This document shows, in pieces, positions 22,785 through 33,200 of a DNA stretch of 64,000 nucleotides. Within the stretch, counting starts at the first letter, position 1. The number at the start of each line of letters is the position of its first letter. A model generated the notes under the pieces. It worked only from the letters and a program-made list of their open reading frames with translations. It had not been told where the DNA came from and did no database searches. Source of the DNA: Neoarius graeffei (taxonomy: Eukaryota; Chordata; Actinopteri; Siluriformes; Ariidae); the NCBI RefSeq assembly GCF_027579695.1, contig NC_083586.1, positions 6,196,001 through 6,260,000 on the forward strand, read 5' to 3'. A program made the position numbers and the translations under genes.

Positions 22785-24815
22785 TATGCTGCCTATAAGA
22801 GCGTTTATGGACGACCTCACCATCACAGCAAGATCAGTGCCAGAAGGAAGATGGATTTTGGAGGACTTGATTGAGCTCATAAATTGGGCAAGAATGGAGT
22901 TCAAACCGGCAAAATCCAGAAGCCTTGTTCTGAAAAAGGGGCGTGTCCAGGAACGATTTCGCTTCAAGATTGGAGAGGACATTATTCCATCTGTCCAAGA
23001 AAAACCTGTGAAGTGCTTGGGGAAGTGGTTAAGTCAGACCTAAATGACAGACAGAGCGTGAAAGAGATGCTTAACCAAGCAGAAACCTGGATGACATCTC
23101 TGGAGAAGAGTGGTCTGCCGGGTAATTATAAGGCCTGGGGCTACCAACATGGGGTTCTCCCCAGACTGCTCTGGCCACTCCTGGTTTATGAGGTACCTGT
23201 TTCCACAGTGGAGAGGCTGGAGAGGAAGCTGAACACTTACTTGAGGAGATGGTTGGGTGTCCCAAGAAGCTTCTGCTCCATTGGCCTGTACAGCTCAGGC
23301 AGCAAGCTACAGCTGCCAATAACATCGGTGGTGGAGGAGTATAAGGTCGCAAAGATACGGCAGGCCATGATGCTACGAGATAGTAGAGATGAGAGAGTGC
23401 GGCAGGCGGGCATTGTTGTCAGAACAGGCCGGAAATGGTCAGCCAGTACAGCACTGAAGGAGGTGGAAGATCGACTGCATCATGCTGACATCATTGGGTC
23501 AGTAGCCCAGGGAAAGCTTGGGCTGGGTTGCTTCACCAGAACAAGCTGGAACAAAGCCGATCCAAAGGAGCGTCGAGGCTTGGTGCAAAGGGAGCTGCGG
23601 AAGGCAGAGGAAGAAAGCCGGCATGTCAAGGCCGTGGCCATGAGCAAACAAGGCAGCTGGACTAAATGGGAGGGAGCGAGGGAGAGAGCTTTATCTTGGC
23701 GGGACATCTGGAGCATGGAAGGCCACCGGATTAAGTTCCTGTTGCGTTCCACATATGATGTCCTGCCGACTCCATCGAACCTCTACACCTGGGGAATGGT
23801 AGAGAGCCCGAGCTGCAGGCTCTGCGGAAGGACAGCTAACCTAGAGCATGTCCTCTCCTCGTGTCACTCAAGCCTTGCAGACGGGAAGTTCCGATGGCAA
23901 CATGACCAGATCCTCGCACAGTTGGTCGATGGTGTTGAGCAGGCGAGGAAAAAGGCAAGACAGCTTTCCAGGGGGCCTCGCTTCATCCATTTTGTCAGAG
24001 CGGGAGAAAGCTCTGTAGCAGGAGGGAGGAGCAAAGGGGTCCTTGCCACAGCAAGCGACTGGGAGATGCGGGCTGACCTGAAAAAGCAGCTCAAATTCCC
24101 AGAGGAGATAGCCCACACTAGCCTGAGACCAGACATTGTACTGTGGTCTAAAGGTACCAAACAGGTGGTGCTCATAGAACTGACGGTTCCCTGGGAAGAG
24201 AGGATAGAGGAGGCATATGAGCGTAAGCTTAAAAAATATCAAGCCCTCATCCTCGAGATCCAGCATAATGGATGGAAGGCCTGGAACTTGCCGGTGGAGG
24301 TGGGCTGCAGGGGTTTTGCTGGGCGGTCGCTCTGGAGAGCCCTTGGACTGTTGGGAATTGAAGGGTCAGCTAGGAAGCAGCTGGTGGCCAACACCACCAA
24401 GCGGGCAGAAGAAGCGTCACGCTGGATTTGGATCCAAAGGGAGGTGCGGTGGTAGAGCCGGCCTACTGAAGAACTGAAGGCATAGAGTTGGGTGGCGTTC
24501 AAGCGGGGGTAGAGCCAGGATGCTGGTTCTGCCGTCGAGCCCCTCCGAGGTGTCATGGGCTTAAATCGATGAAACACCAGTGAAGGGGGGTGCCCATTTG
24601 ACAACCTGCTGAAGCCAGCCAACTCTTGTCTAGTTGTGGCATGCAGTCAAGCTTCGTCTTGGCTTAGGGAGGAGGGCGCCCTGCCACGCAGAGCCCCGCT
24701 GGTGCCTTGAGGGAAGGAGAAAGAGAGAGAGCGATGCCACTGGCTCACAGATGGTGCAGGGCCGAGTACCTGTAGAGGTGAGCCAGGTGCGATACCCCTA
24801 TCGTATTTTGCATAT
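22785..24815 (+). mobile_element. LINE with restriction-like endonuclease, 5'-truncated, inside L2
   Basis: The insert splits the L2 3' region between TTTTGCTTTTA and CTCTGTAAAGCAC. It holds the C-terminal part of one protein and a 3' region with GTCGAGCCCCTCCGAGGTGTC and GAAACACCAGTGAAGGGGGGTGCCC, typical of this LINE group. Early RT motifs are missing. The architecture (RT, CCHC, PD-(D/E)XK nuclease) places it in the R2/NeSL/Hero/R4-type supergroup; I cannot fix the clade. Confidence 0.85.
22786..24455 (+). pseudogene. RT thumb, CCHC and PD-(D/E)XK endonuclease of the LINE
   Basis: 22786-23043 gives FMDDLTITARSV (the RT box as MDD) and KSRSLVLKKGR. A single frameshift near 23025 leads into the open frame ending at 24455. 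In that frame, the Cys/His knuckle CRLCGRTANLEHVLSSC (C-x2-C-x7-H-x4-C) begins about residue 311 counted from 22884. The nuclease follows with RPDIVLW (Asp near 417), VVLIELTVPWEER (Glu about 14 residues on) and YERKLKKY. The long open frame of 480+ clean codons suggests a recent insertion. The enzyme would nick target DNA for target-primed reverse transcription. Confidence 0.85.
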
Positions 24816-24895
24816 TTACCTCTGTAAAGCACATTGAACTGCCACTGTGTATGAAATGCGCTATATAAATAAACTTGCCTTGCCATGCCTAAATC

Positions 24896-24968
24896 CTTTC
24901 AAGATCTTGCAACCTGACTTGATTTTGGTTGCTGGTCACAGTCCATGGTCAAACTGTGAGCAGAAGCT
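24896..24968 (-). repeat. Block fragment, far side of the L2 insertion
   Basis: The reverse complement matches 695-765 (TTTGACCATGGGCTGTGACC and GGTTGCAAGATCTTGAAAG). With 20457-20917 it brackets the L2, showing where it landed. Confidence 0.85.
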
Positions 24969-25636
24969 TTTTTTGAAGAAGCTCATTTGGGTGATAACAG
25001 ATAGTGTGATTATAATTTTTTTTTTTTACATCGAGTCTGTTTTGTTGATGTAAAAACTGTTCATTGATGGAAACTTGAGTGCAAAACTGTTCATGACAAC
25101 TGTAGTCCTCAGCCATAAAGCATCCCTGTACCAGCCATTTCCATCCTTTATTGGATGTGTTGTTTTCAGGACAGGAAGAAGCCTTTCCCTCGGTGATCTT
25201 CAAGGCTCCAGTCTTTTAAAACTACCTAATTTCCTGACATGGGATCCTTGGCCTGCTTCTCCTTCTTTTGACGCATGTTTCAGGAAGCAGATGTTGCTTT
25301 ATTGTTCAGTGTGAGCAATTGGGTTGAGGTTGGTGAGAAGTGGTTCTTCAGAGCACATGGTGGCTTTTGGACCACCATGTTGAAGAAGGGAAGTAGGTGT
25401 GCATCCTTCTTTCACATTGTTAAAGCTATCCATGCTGACTTTGCTCAGTAGATAGAATACATTTTTCAGACTGGATGTTGGGATTTTCATCCCCCTGTGT
25501 AAATACTGTATGTGAGTGGGTCGAACTGAGGGCTTCAAAACAATAATCAAGAGAAAAGACATCTGTTCAAGGCAAAGTCACTGCCTCGTCACTATTTAGT
25601 GAAGCACCTCAGCAGCCATGACATTTTTTTTTCTTT
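24969..25636. other. tRNA-Ile upstream flank
   Basis: No gene is seen. Words such as TTGATGGAAACTTGAGTGCAAAA near 25063 recur as ATTGATGGAGACTTGGGTGCAAAG at 63340, linking this flank to the tRNA-Thr units. Confidence 0.5.
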
Positions 25637-25710
25637 GGCCAGTTAGCTCAGTTGGTTAGAGTGTGGTGCTAATAACACCAAGGTCACAGGTTCAAGCCCT
25701 GTACTGGCCA
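25637..25710 (+). tRNA. tRNA-Ile(AAT)
   Basis: The 74 nt GGCCAGTTAGCTCAGTTGGTTAGAG ... TGTACTGGCCA form all arms. The acceptor GGCCAGT pairs with ACTGGCC. The anticodon arm GGTGCTAATAACACC has AAT, read as inosine-AT in eukaryotes. The T arm CAGGTTCAAGCCCTG is paired but with TTCAAGC in place of the usual TTCGATC. No T4 terminator follows at once (GTTCTCTCCTTTAC). It could be functional; transcription is uncertain. Confidence 0.85.
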
Positions 25711-26519
25711 GTTCTCTCCTTTACAGGTCCTGTTGTTGTCAGGACAGGGGAAGCCTTTTTCTGTTGAGGGAAATGTTCTGCAAAACAAGAGCTTCTCTGG
25801 TTGTTTTGCAAAATGTCAATCGATTCCTTGTATCTGGATGTGCCATTGAAATACAGTAACTCAACTGATTGCAGGACGCAGGAAATTCAAATACACGCAT
25901 GAGATTGCCTCAAAGAGAAGCACTAATGAATCTTGTAAAAATCAGTGCTCCTTTTTCAGTTCATCTAATTGTGCTTCATTTTGAAAGTAACTTCAATTTC
26001 ATAAACTCTAAAAGGTATCTTTAGTTGCTTGAATCACTCAAAACCACTCCAAAACATAGCAATTACTGAAGGATCCAGGAAGGTAGTAGCCATTGTTAGG
26101 GTATGATAGACAGATAGATGGTCTTTTTCTTTGTATTTTCTCTTCTCTTATTCACCACTAAATAATACAGTCATTAGCTAACTGCTTTTCCAGAAAGTCC
26201 ATAGTGAGAATTCACCAGTTGACCACTGTTTCATTCTGAGGGGACTGACTCAGGTGTTTTTGATTTAAAGTGCACAGGATCTGATCAGAACTTGAGCTTG
26301 TTCACAGCCCAACCCACACAATCCAATGTGGCAACAGAGGGTACGATGGATGGTCCATCACGCCATGTGAGTAGACCAAGTGAGTGTGAGGGAAATTTAA
26401 TGGACGAACATTATTATTCTCTGTGTTCCTGTATGTTGAGCTCAAGTGACTTAATGGATGTACATTATTATTCTATGTGTTTCTGTATGTTACTGAGTTA
26501 CTGAGAAGAGATGTTTTTC
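25711..26519. other. Spacer after tRNA-Ile
   Basis: No gene is seen. A short tandem duplication lies at about 26398-26490 (the phrase TTAATGGACGAACATTATTATTCT is repeated in altered form). Confidence 0.5.
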
Positions 26520-26940
26520 CACATGCTGTAATCCCTTTTCTGTGGCCTTGGTGGTAATGAGCAGGGTGCTTGAGTTCGTCCTAACTACGCATCTTCTCAT
26601 GATGTAACCACCTTTCCTGACCTCAGTGGTCATGAGCAGGGAGCTTCAGCTCTCCTTAACTCGCATCCGCCTGCACATACCAGAGCACGCCAGGTGCACA
26701 CGTTAACAAAGCTTCATAGAAAATCTTGAGCCAATCACGTGAAGACACAAGAAGTGAGCGAATGCTTTCAGAGTATAATAGATAACATTCCTAAAACACA
26801 ACTCAGAGAGCGCGTACTCTCAGCATCATCAGAAGTGATTTCTTCTCTTTCCTTTCCTATTTTATATATCTTTATGTGATCTACTATAATAAATGACTGA
26901 AAAGACAATGGTTAAGCGTTTATTAGAAATTTCCATTGCA
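26520..26940 (+). mobile_element. Possible solo LTR (fossil)
   Basis: Several parts are in the order of a retroviral LTR. Two direct repeats of about 40 bases sit at 26545 and 26625 (ATGAGCAGGGTGCTTGAG / ATGAGCAGGGAGCTTCAG). A TATA-like AGTATAATAG is near 26777, AATAAATG near 26890, and the end is ...CATTGCA. I could not find matching target duplications, so edges and identity are tentative. Confidence 0.3.
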
Positions 26941-27008
26941 TGAGTTAAACATTGTTGGTCAGTTATCACTCTGATTTGGTTCTAGGGGCACAGCCAATTA
27001 TGGTTTCC

Positions 27009-27363
27009 ATCCATCCATCCATTATCTGTAACCACTTATCTTGTACAGGGTCGCAAGCAAGGTGGGGCCTATCCCAGCTGACTATGGGCAAGAGGCAGGG
27101 CACACCCTGGACAAGTCACCAGATCATCACAGGGCTAACACATAAAGACAAACAACCATTCACACCTACAGTCAATTTAGACCCACCAATTAACCTAACC
27201 TGCATGTCTTCAGGGGAAAACAGAGCACCCAGAGGAAACCCACACAGGCACAGGAAGAACATGCATACTCCACACAGAAAGGCCCCCATCAGCCACTGGG
27301 CTCAAACCCAGAACATGCTGGCTGTGAGGCGACAGCGTTAACCACTACATGACTGTGCCACCG
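27009..27363 (-). mobile_element. tRNA-derived SINE, old copy
   Basis: Same body as the 3668-4030 SINE, but with many substitutions, mostly CpG losses, and an ATCCATCC tail in place of GAGAT. On the minus strand the head reads GGTGGCACAGTCATGTAGTGG. It is older than the other copies; no target duplication is obvious. Confidence 0.85.
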
Positions 27364-27612
27364 CCAACTGTTCTAATGCTCCCCGAGCCACCATGTTGCA
27401 CCCAAATCCAGACCTATAGTGCCCAATATCATTGAAGCTGTGATGGTACTGGAATAAACCTCAGATCCAAAATTGCAGAAGTGGACCATACCTATCTTGA
27501 AGAGAACTTGTTCCATGTTGATGGAAACAAAGGGTTTGGGATATGTAAGCTTGCTCAAAAGCAGCCTTCAGGTGAAATATAATATTTAAAGAGGTACAAA
27601 GAGCAGCTTCAG

Positions 27613-27684
27613 AGGTTCCACTGAGAGTTGAACTCAGACCACTGGATTCAGAGTCCGGAGTGCTAACCATTACACCATGGAACC
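27613..27684 (-). tRNA. tRNA-Gln(CTG)
   Basis: On the minus strand GGTTCCATGGTGTAATGGTTAGCAC ... CAGTGGAACCT, 72 nt. The acceptor GGTTCCA pairs with TGGAACC, the anticodon loop ACTCTGAAT carries CTG, and the stem CCGGA/TCCAG is slightly weakened. The T arm CTGAGTTCAACTCTCAG pairs. A weak T3 lies downstream. Structure is near intact. Confidence 0.88.
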
Positions 27685-27796
27685 AAGACACAGCTGCAAG
27701 ATTGTTTTTATCATCAAATTACTGCCATATAACTGACCTCGCTCTGGCAAAAAATTTAGCACCCACTTGGTCAAAGGTGTACACAAACCACCAATC

Positions 27797-27860
27797 CCCA
27801 TACCCAGGAATGAATCAGGGACTTTCAGTCTTACGCGCTCCCTACTGAGCTATTTCAGCA
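27797..27860 (-). pseudogene. tRNA-Phe-like pseudogene
   Basis: On the minus strand TGCTGAAATAGCTCAGTAGGGAG and GTAAGACTGAAAGTCCCTG follow tRNA-Phe(GAA) through the D arm and GAA anticodon loop. Bases are missing from the anticodon and variable region, and the 3' acceptor strand is gone. It lies 113 bases from tRNA-Gln on the same strand. Confidence 0.6.
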
Positions 27861-27984
27861 CACCCTACAGGGTTTAACTCATGGCTTCTTCCATGCAGTC
27901 GGATACAGTCTTTGGCCCTTGTGAAATGTATGCAGCAAGCAGAAATTTGTTTTTGAGATCACATTCCATTATATTACATTATAG

Positions 27985-28720
27985 GCATTAAGCAGATGCA
28001 CAACATCAACTCATCAGACTTGGAGGTAGACCGCCAGATTCAAGCTGCCACCAAAGCCTTCGGTGCTTTACAAAAGCAACTATGGTCTCGCCATGACATC
28101 AAGAGAACCAGCAAGTTGAAAGTATACAACGCCACAGTCTTATCACCTCTGCTTTATGCCAACGAATGTATGAGGCTCTACGGTAAACACTTCAAGTATC
28201 TGACCAGGCTACAACTGTGACCCCTGCATCAAATCCTCAAAATAAGATGGCAGGACAAGGTCCCCGATGTAGAAGTCCTCAGGCGAGCCAAAACAGTAAG
28301 CGTGGAAACCCTTATCACAGCCTCCCAACTTCGTTGGGCTGGGCACGTCTGGCGCACGCTTGACACGCGACTACCCGAAGCCGTTTTCTATGGAGAACTG
28401 AGCCTAGGAAAGAGGCTGACAGAAACAAGGAGGACAGAAACTGAGGTACAAAGACGTTTGGAAGAGGAACATGAAGAATGCCGTCATTATCGATCAGACG
28501 TAAGAAAGGAATGCCTCGGTTAGAGCAACATAGCGAAGCAAAGTTAAAAGCTCAGTGTTTGAAATTGAAGACAAGCATCAAAGGGAGTATAGGAGAGCTC
28601 ACAAAACTAGACATTCCATAGCACCTCAACCGGGACATTCATGCCACCACTGCGGACGACTTTGTCGCTCTGGTGCGGGTCTCGCGGCTCATCTGTGTTT
28701 CTGTGCATCCTACTGAAGCA
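27985..28720 (+). mobile_element. RTE-like LINE, C-terminal fragment
   Basis: 27996-28220 reads QIQAATKAFGALQKQLW and KVYNATVLSPLLYANE. After a stop at 28218, LRWAGHVWRTLDTRLPEAV and FYGELSLGKR follow, and near 28640 a finger of the form CHHCGRLCRSGAGLAAH. These align in order with the end of the LINE at 11.2-15.1 kb but are clearly diverged, so it is another, older subfamily. The 5' part is missing. Confidence 0.8.
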
Positions 28721-28769
28721 GGCATCATCGCTAGCAATGGACAGCCAACAAAGGGTTGCAGACAACTGA

Positions 28770-29006
28770 CACCATTGGTGGGGCCCCTTTGGCTATTCTG
28801 TTATAAGAGCAGGGCTGCCTGAGACTGATGACCCAGGACTAAGCGTGCAATGGTTGACAGAAATGATTTCGAGTAATCCTGACAAGTCCATTGTGCACTT
28901 GTGCAATGAGCTAAGACTGTTGCATGATGCAAACACTGGTGAGGCATTCCCAAACCCAGTTGTACGGGTGAATAGTTTCAAACGGGACATGGATCATCGC
29001 CGATGA
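28770..29006 (+). other. Unrecognised open stretch
   Basis: About 70 codons stay open on the plus strand to a stop at 29004, with words such as AGLPETDDPGLSVQWLTEM and HLCNELRLLHDANTGEAF. There is no start codon context, no neighbour in frame and no family I recognise. It may be part of the 3' region of the preceding LINE or a scrap of another element. Confidence 0.3.
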
Positions 29007-29854
29007 GGCATTCGTGAAACTTATGTTGAAAAGTCCAACATGAGAAGACTGATGGCAAACGACAGGGGGGGATGAAGTGCTAGGAACCTGTCTCTATCGC
29101 TGTAACGGTCCCTATACATGGTGCAAATTGACATGGGACAGAATAAGAAAAGAAACTGGAAACACCTGGATTTGTCTGGACTGAAATGGGTGACACATTT
29201 TTACTACTGATGTGCTTCCTCTTGTTTAGCAAGCCAGCCATGCTTCTGCTGCATCCTTGTGTGTACTCTCAATTAATGGGATCTTGGAAATTTTGGTGTT
29301 AGAAGAAATCTGCTTTCCCCTCTCTGCTAAACACATGCAATCGCAAATTTCAAAAGCCCCTGGACAAAGCCTTTCTCTCATCAAATTTGACACACAAACA
29401 CTTGCTTAAGAGTCCAGTGCCTCATCGATGAGGCCAGTGTGGCATAGGTCTTAACCTCAAATGACCAGCATCAATAGCACTAACACTCATGTGAAGGGGA
29501 AACAAAAGCCATCTTGGCCATCTTTCTATTTGGGGCATGAAGCCCCTATTAGCCCCCGTTCTATTAGATATCTGCGTGAACGCAGGTTCATGTCACCTTT
29601 GCATTCTTCACAAAATCTGTATGGCTTTACTGATTTTACTGCTTTCAACAAGGGCTGTAACTTCATTGTCTTTGTATGTGATTCAAGTTAGGGAGTAGGA
29701 CCTGTGATTCCCAGGAGAGATGCTACACTGTGTCCACTATCATAACTAGCAAGAAAATCTTGTGTTTATTTCTCCATGATTTATGACTATTACAATGATT
29801 CCATTCACTATATTCTACTGGAAAGAAGGCATCCAAAAACAAAACAAAACAAAA
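29007..29854. other. Spacer
   Basis: No gene is recognised. A 76-codon open frame at 29461-29691 lacks motifs. A CAAAA-rich patch lies at 29835-29860 just before the L2. Confidence 0.45.
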
Positions 29855-29862
29855 ACAGGTTC

Positions 29863-32800
29863 ATGGGTGACTTATTATTTACAGGCCCCCGGGGCCATAT
29901 TCTGAGTTTCTTTCTGAATTTGCAGATTTTATCTCAGATCTGGTTATTTACTTAGACAAAACTTTAGTTGTCGGAGAGTTTAATATTCACTTCGATAACC
30001 CAGAAGACCCTTTGAAAACAGCGTTTGTGTCCATTTTAGATTCAGTAGGGATTAATCAGAATGTCATAGGACCGACCCATAATGGTCGTCACACCCTCGA
30101 TCTAATACTAACATTCGGGTTAAATGTAGAAAATATAGTCATACTTCCACAGTCTGAAGTTATCTCAGATCATTATCTCATCTCATTCAAAATATGTCTG
30201 AGTAATACTAATGCACCTCACCACGCTACTGTATTAAATGTACATTCACGTCAACTACTGCACAGAGCTTTATAAATTATCTCCCAGAGTTATCAACTTT
30301 GATTGGGTCACTGTTGGCCCCTGCAGAACTTGATCAGGGAACTGAATGCTTAGCGTCAACGTTTTGCCATACTTGACCTCATTATCCGCCATAAGCTAAT
30401 GTAGCTCCTCTTAAAAGTAAAATGTTCAGAGACAAAAAAATTGCACCCTGGTATAATGAAGACACTCACACTTTAAAACAGACCACTTGAAAATTGGAAT
30501 GTAAATGGCGTCAAACAAAATTGGTAGCTTTCAAATTAGCATGGAAGGAGAGCTTCCTGAAGTATAGAAAAGCTCTTAGTGCTGCTAGATCAACTTATCT
30601 CTCCTCCCTAATAGAAGATAACAAAAATAATCCTAGATTCCTGTTTAATACTGTAGCAATATTAACCAGGAAAAAGTCCACTATAGACATGTGCATACCT
30701 GTAGTATGTAGTAGCAACGACTTCATGAATTTCTTTCATGACAAAATTGAGAATATCCGACAAAAAACTCAAATTACTAATTTAAGGTCAGACAATGTAA
30801 GAGACCCTGCAGTTAACTGATAGAACTGTATCAGATCAGCAATTAGAATGTTTTACTCCCCTTAGAGAAATTGAATTACTTCCATTAATCTCCACATCAA
30901 AAGCCTCAACTTGTGTACCCAGGGGCGCCGCTAGAAATCTTGGGCCCTATGAAAGATTACAATTTAGGCACCCCCCGGTAAAATTTTCAAGCTCAAGCAA
31001 CTGAATTTGAAGTCTGTTTTTGGCTGGCACTTCTACTTTACTACGCGTGTGATCAGCTACCTAGAAATCCACTAAGTGTTTTTGGTTTCTTTTAGGCATC
31101 ACACATTTATTAGAAAACACAGCAAATGTTCAAATATTCAAGTTAAATACCTAGCAACAGTATCAATAAATCCACACTTGAACAATAGCAATGATATCTA
31201 TGACCACAGCTAATGTGCAAAATATTAAAGTTAAATACTTAATATCAACAAATCCACACATGAACAATGGCAAAACACCTAGACTTAATTATACAATAAA
31301 GATACCTATGAAAAAAGGTGATTTTTTTTTCATGCACAGTGTGATATCCAGACTTCATAATTTATCACACCTGCTCCTGCTTAGCAACTTCTAGAATGTT
31401 CACCTCTGTTGCACACATAGAGAAACTGACAGCTGCTCTAAACTGCGCTAATCCCGCTCCCAGAATCAGACTGTACCATTAGTAAAAAGGGTGGAGGGGT
31501 GAAATGACAATATCATAAATAATTCAAGAAAAATGTTATAGCAAATCATAACCATGTATAATTTGCATATTTTAACAGATGAAATGAAATATTTTATTTC
31601 AAAAACTTACACAAGGCAATACTATTAAAATAATATTAATATCCCTCACAGTGCCCCCCTGTCAGTGCCAGGCCCTTACAATCGTCCTAACTTCCCCCCC
31701 CCCCAGCATTGCCACTGTGTGTACCAGATCCCTTGCCTACATGTGTATTCAAAAAGATAATACCCAAAGTAATTGCACCACTTCTAAAAATAATAAATTC
31801 TTCTCTTAGGATTGGCTATGTACCCAAATCCTTTAAACTAGCAGTTATTGATTAAAAAACCTGACCTTGATCCCTGTCAGCTGTCTAATATCAAAACTCC
31901 CCTTTATCTCCAAGATCCTTGAAAAAGCTGTGGCACAGCAGTTTGCTCATATTTACATAGGAATAACATCCATGAAATGTATCAGTTAGGATTTAGACCT
32001 CATCATAGCACAGAGACAGCACTGGTTAAAGTAGTAAATGACCTACTGTTGGTGTCTGATCAGGGCTGTCTCGCTGCTTGTGTTGCTTGACCTTCATGCA
32101 GCATTTGATACCGCTGATCATTCCATTCTTCTGGATAGACTAGAAAATGTTGTGGGAGTTAAGGGAACGGCCCTCTCCTGGCTCAGCTCTAATTTAACTG
32201 ATCGCTATTAGTATGTTGATGTAAATGGTGCTTTTTCTAGACATACTGAGGTAAAGTTACAAGGTTCTGTCTTGGGTCCACTGCTTTTTTCTTTATATAT
32301 GTTACCTCTGGGTGATATTATTCATAAACACTGTATTATTTTCCACTGTTGTGCTGATGACACACAGTTGTGTGGTTCTGCAAAACCTGATGAGAGACAC
32401 CAGCTTAATAGAACTGAGTAATGTATGAAGGACAGACACTGGATGCTTATTAACTTCCTTCTGCTTAACTCTGACAAGACTGAAGCACTTGTACTCGGAC
32501 CACATGCAGCTAGAAGTAAGCTTTCTGATTACACAGTAACTCTGGATGGCCTTTCTGTTTCTTCACGTGCAGCAGTAAAAGACCTCGGAGTGATTATTGA
32601 CCCCAGTCTTTCATTTGAAAATCACATTGATAACATTACCTGGATAGCTTTCTTTCATCTCAGAAATATTGCTAAGATAAGAAATTTAATGTCACTCCAT
32701 GATGCGGAAAAAAACTAGTTCATGCTTTTGTTACCTCCAGGTTTTATTATTGTAATGCCTTACTGTCTGGATGTTCCTATAAGTGCATGAACAAGCTCCA

Positions 32801-33191
32801 GTTAGTTCAAAATGCAGCAGCAAGAGTCCTTACTAGAACTAGAAAATATGACCACATCACACCTGTCTTATCCACACTGCATTGGCTCCCAATCAAATTT
32901 CGTATCGATTATAAAATACTACTATTGACCTTTAAAGCACTGAATAGTCTCGCGCCACAGTACCTGAGTGAACTTTTGCTCCTCTATGACCCACCATGCC
33001 TACTTAGATCAAAGGGTGCAGGCTATCTGCTGGTTTCTCGTATAGTGAAGGTTGCATCAAGGGGCAGAGCCTTTTCTTACAAAGCCCTACAGTTATGGAA
33101 CAGCCTTCCAAGTAGTGTTCGGGAATCAGACACAGTCTCAGCATTTAAGTCTCGGCTGAAAACATATCTGTTTAGTCAAGCCTTTTGTTAA
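29863..33191 (+). pseudogene. L2-type endonuclease/RT, heavily decayed
   Basis: Readable parts: endonuclease end (GPTHNGRHTLDLILTFGLN near 30070, VISDHYLISF), linker (30494-30820, SFLKYRKALSAARSTYLSSL), RT blocks between 31860 and 32400 with many stops and shifts ([26 protein letters not shown]), 32425-32718 (NSDKTEALVLGPHAARSK, KDLGVIIDPSLSFENHI), and 32787-33191 (KLQLVQNAAARVLTRTRKYD, LHWLPIKFRIDYKILL). At least six frame changes are needed along its length. Confidence 0.8.
30920..31717. mobile_element. hAT-type non-autonomous element in the L2
   Basis: Perfect 8-bp target duplications TGTGTACC flank it (30912-30919, 31718-31725). The ends are imperfect inverted repeats, CAGGGGCGCCGCTAG and CAGTGGCAATGCTGG read inward. 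A C-run lies near the right end (31690-31703). A 67-codon open frame inside has no transposase motif. The 8-bp duplication and CAG ends are hallmarks of hAT. Confidence 0.88.
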
Positions 33192-33200
33192 TTGTGTTTA

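Larger units (their letters stand above)
29860..33200 (+). mobile_element. L2-clade LINE, diverged subfamily, split by a hAT element
   Basis: It starts inside the endonuclease (5'-truncated) and runs to the C-terminal ...YLFSQAFC stop at 33191. A hAT element sits inside it at 30920-31717. It differs strongly in sequence from the 6.2- and 43.8-kb L2s, so it is a separate, older lineage. The 3' tail is not clearly visible after 33250. Confidence 0.85.

Noticed and set aside
23071-24266. Minus-strand open frames opposite the nuclease LINE
   Set aside because: Antisense of a well-supported coding frame.
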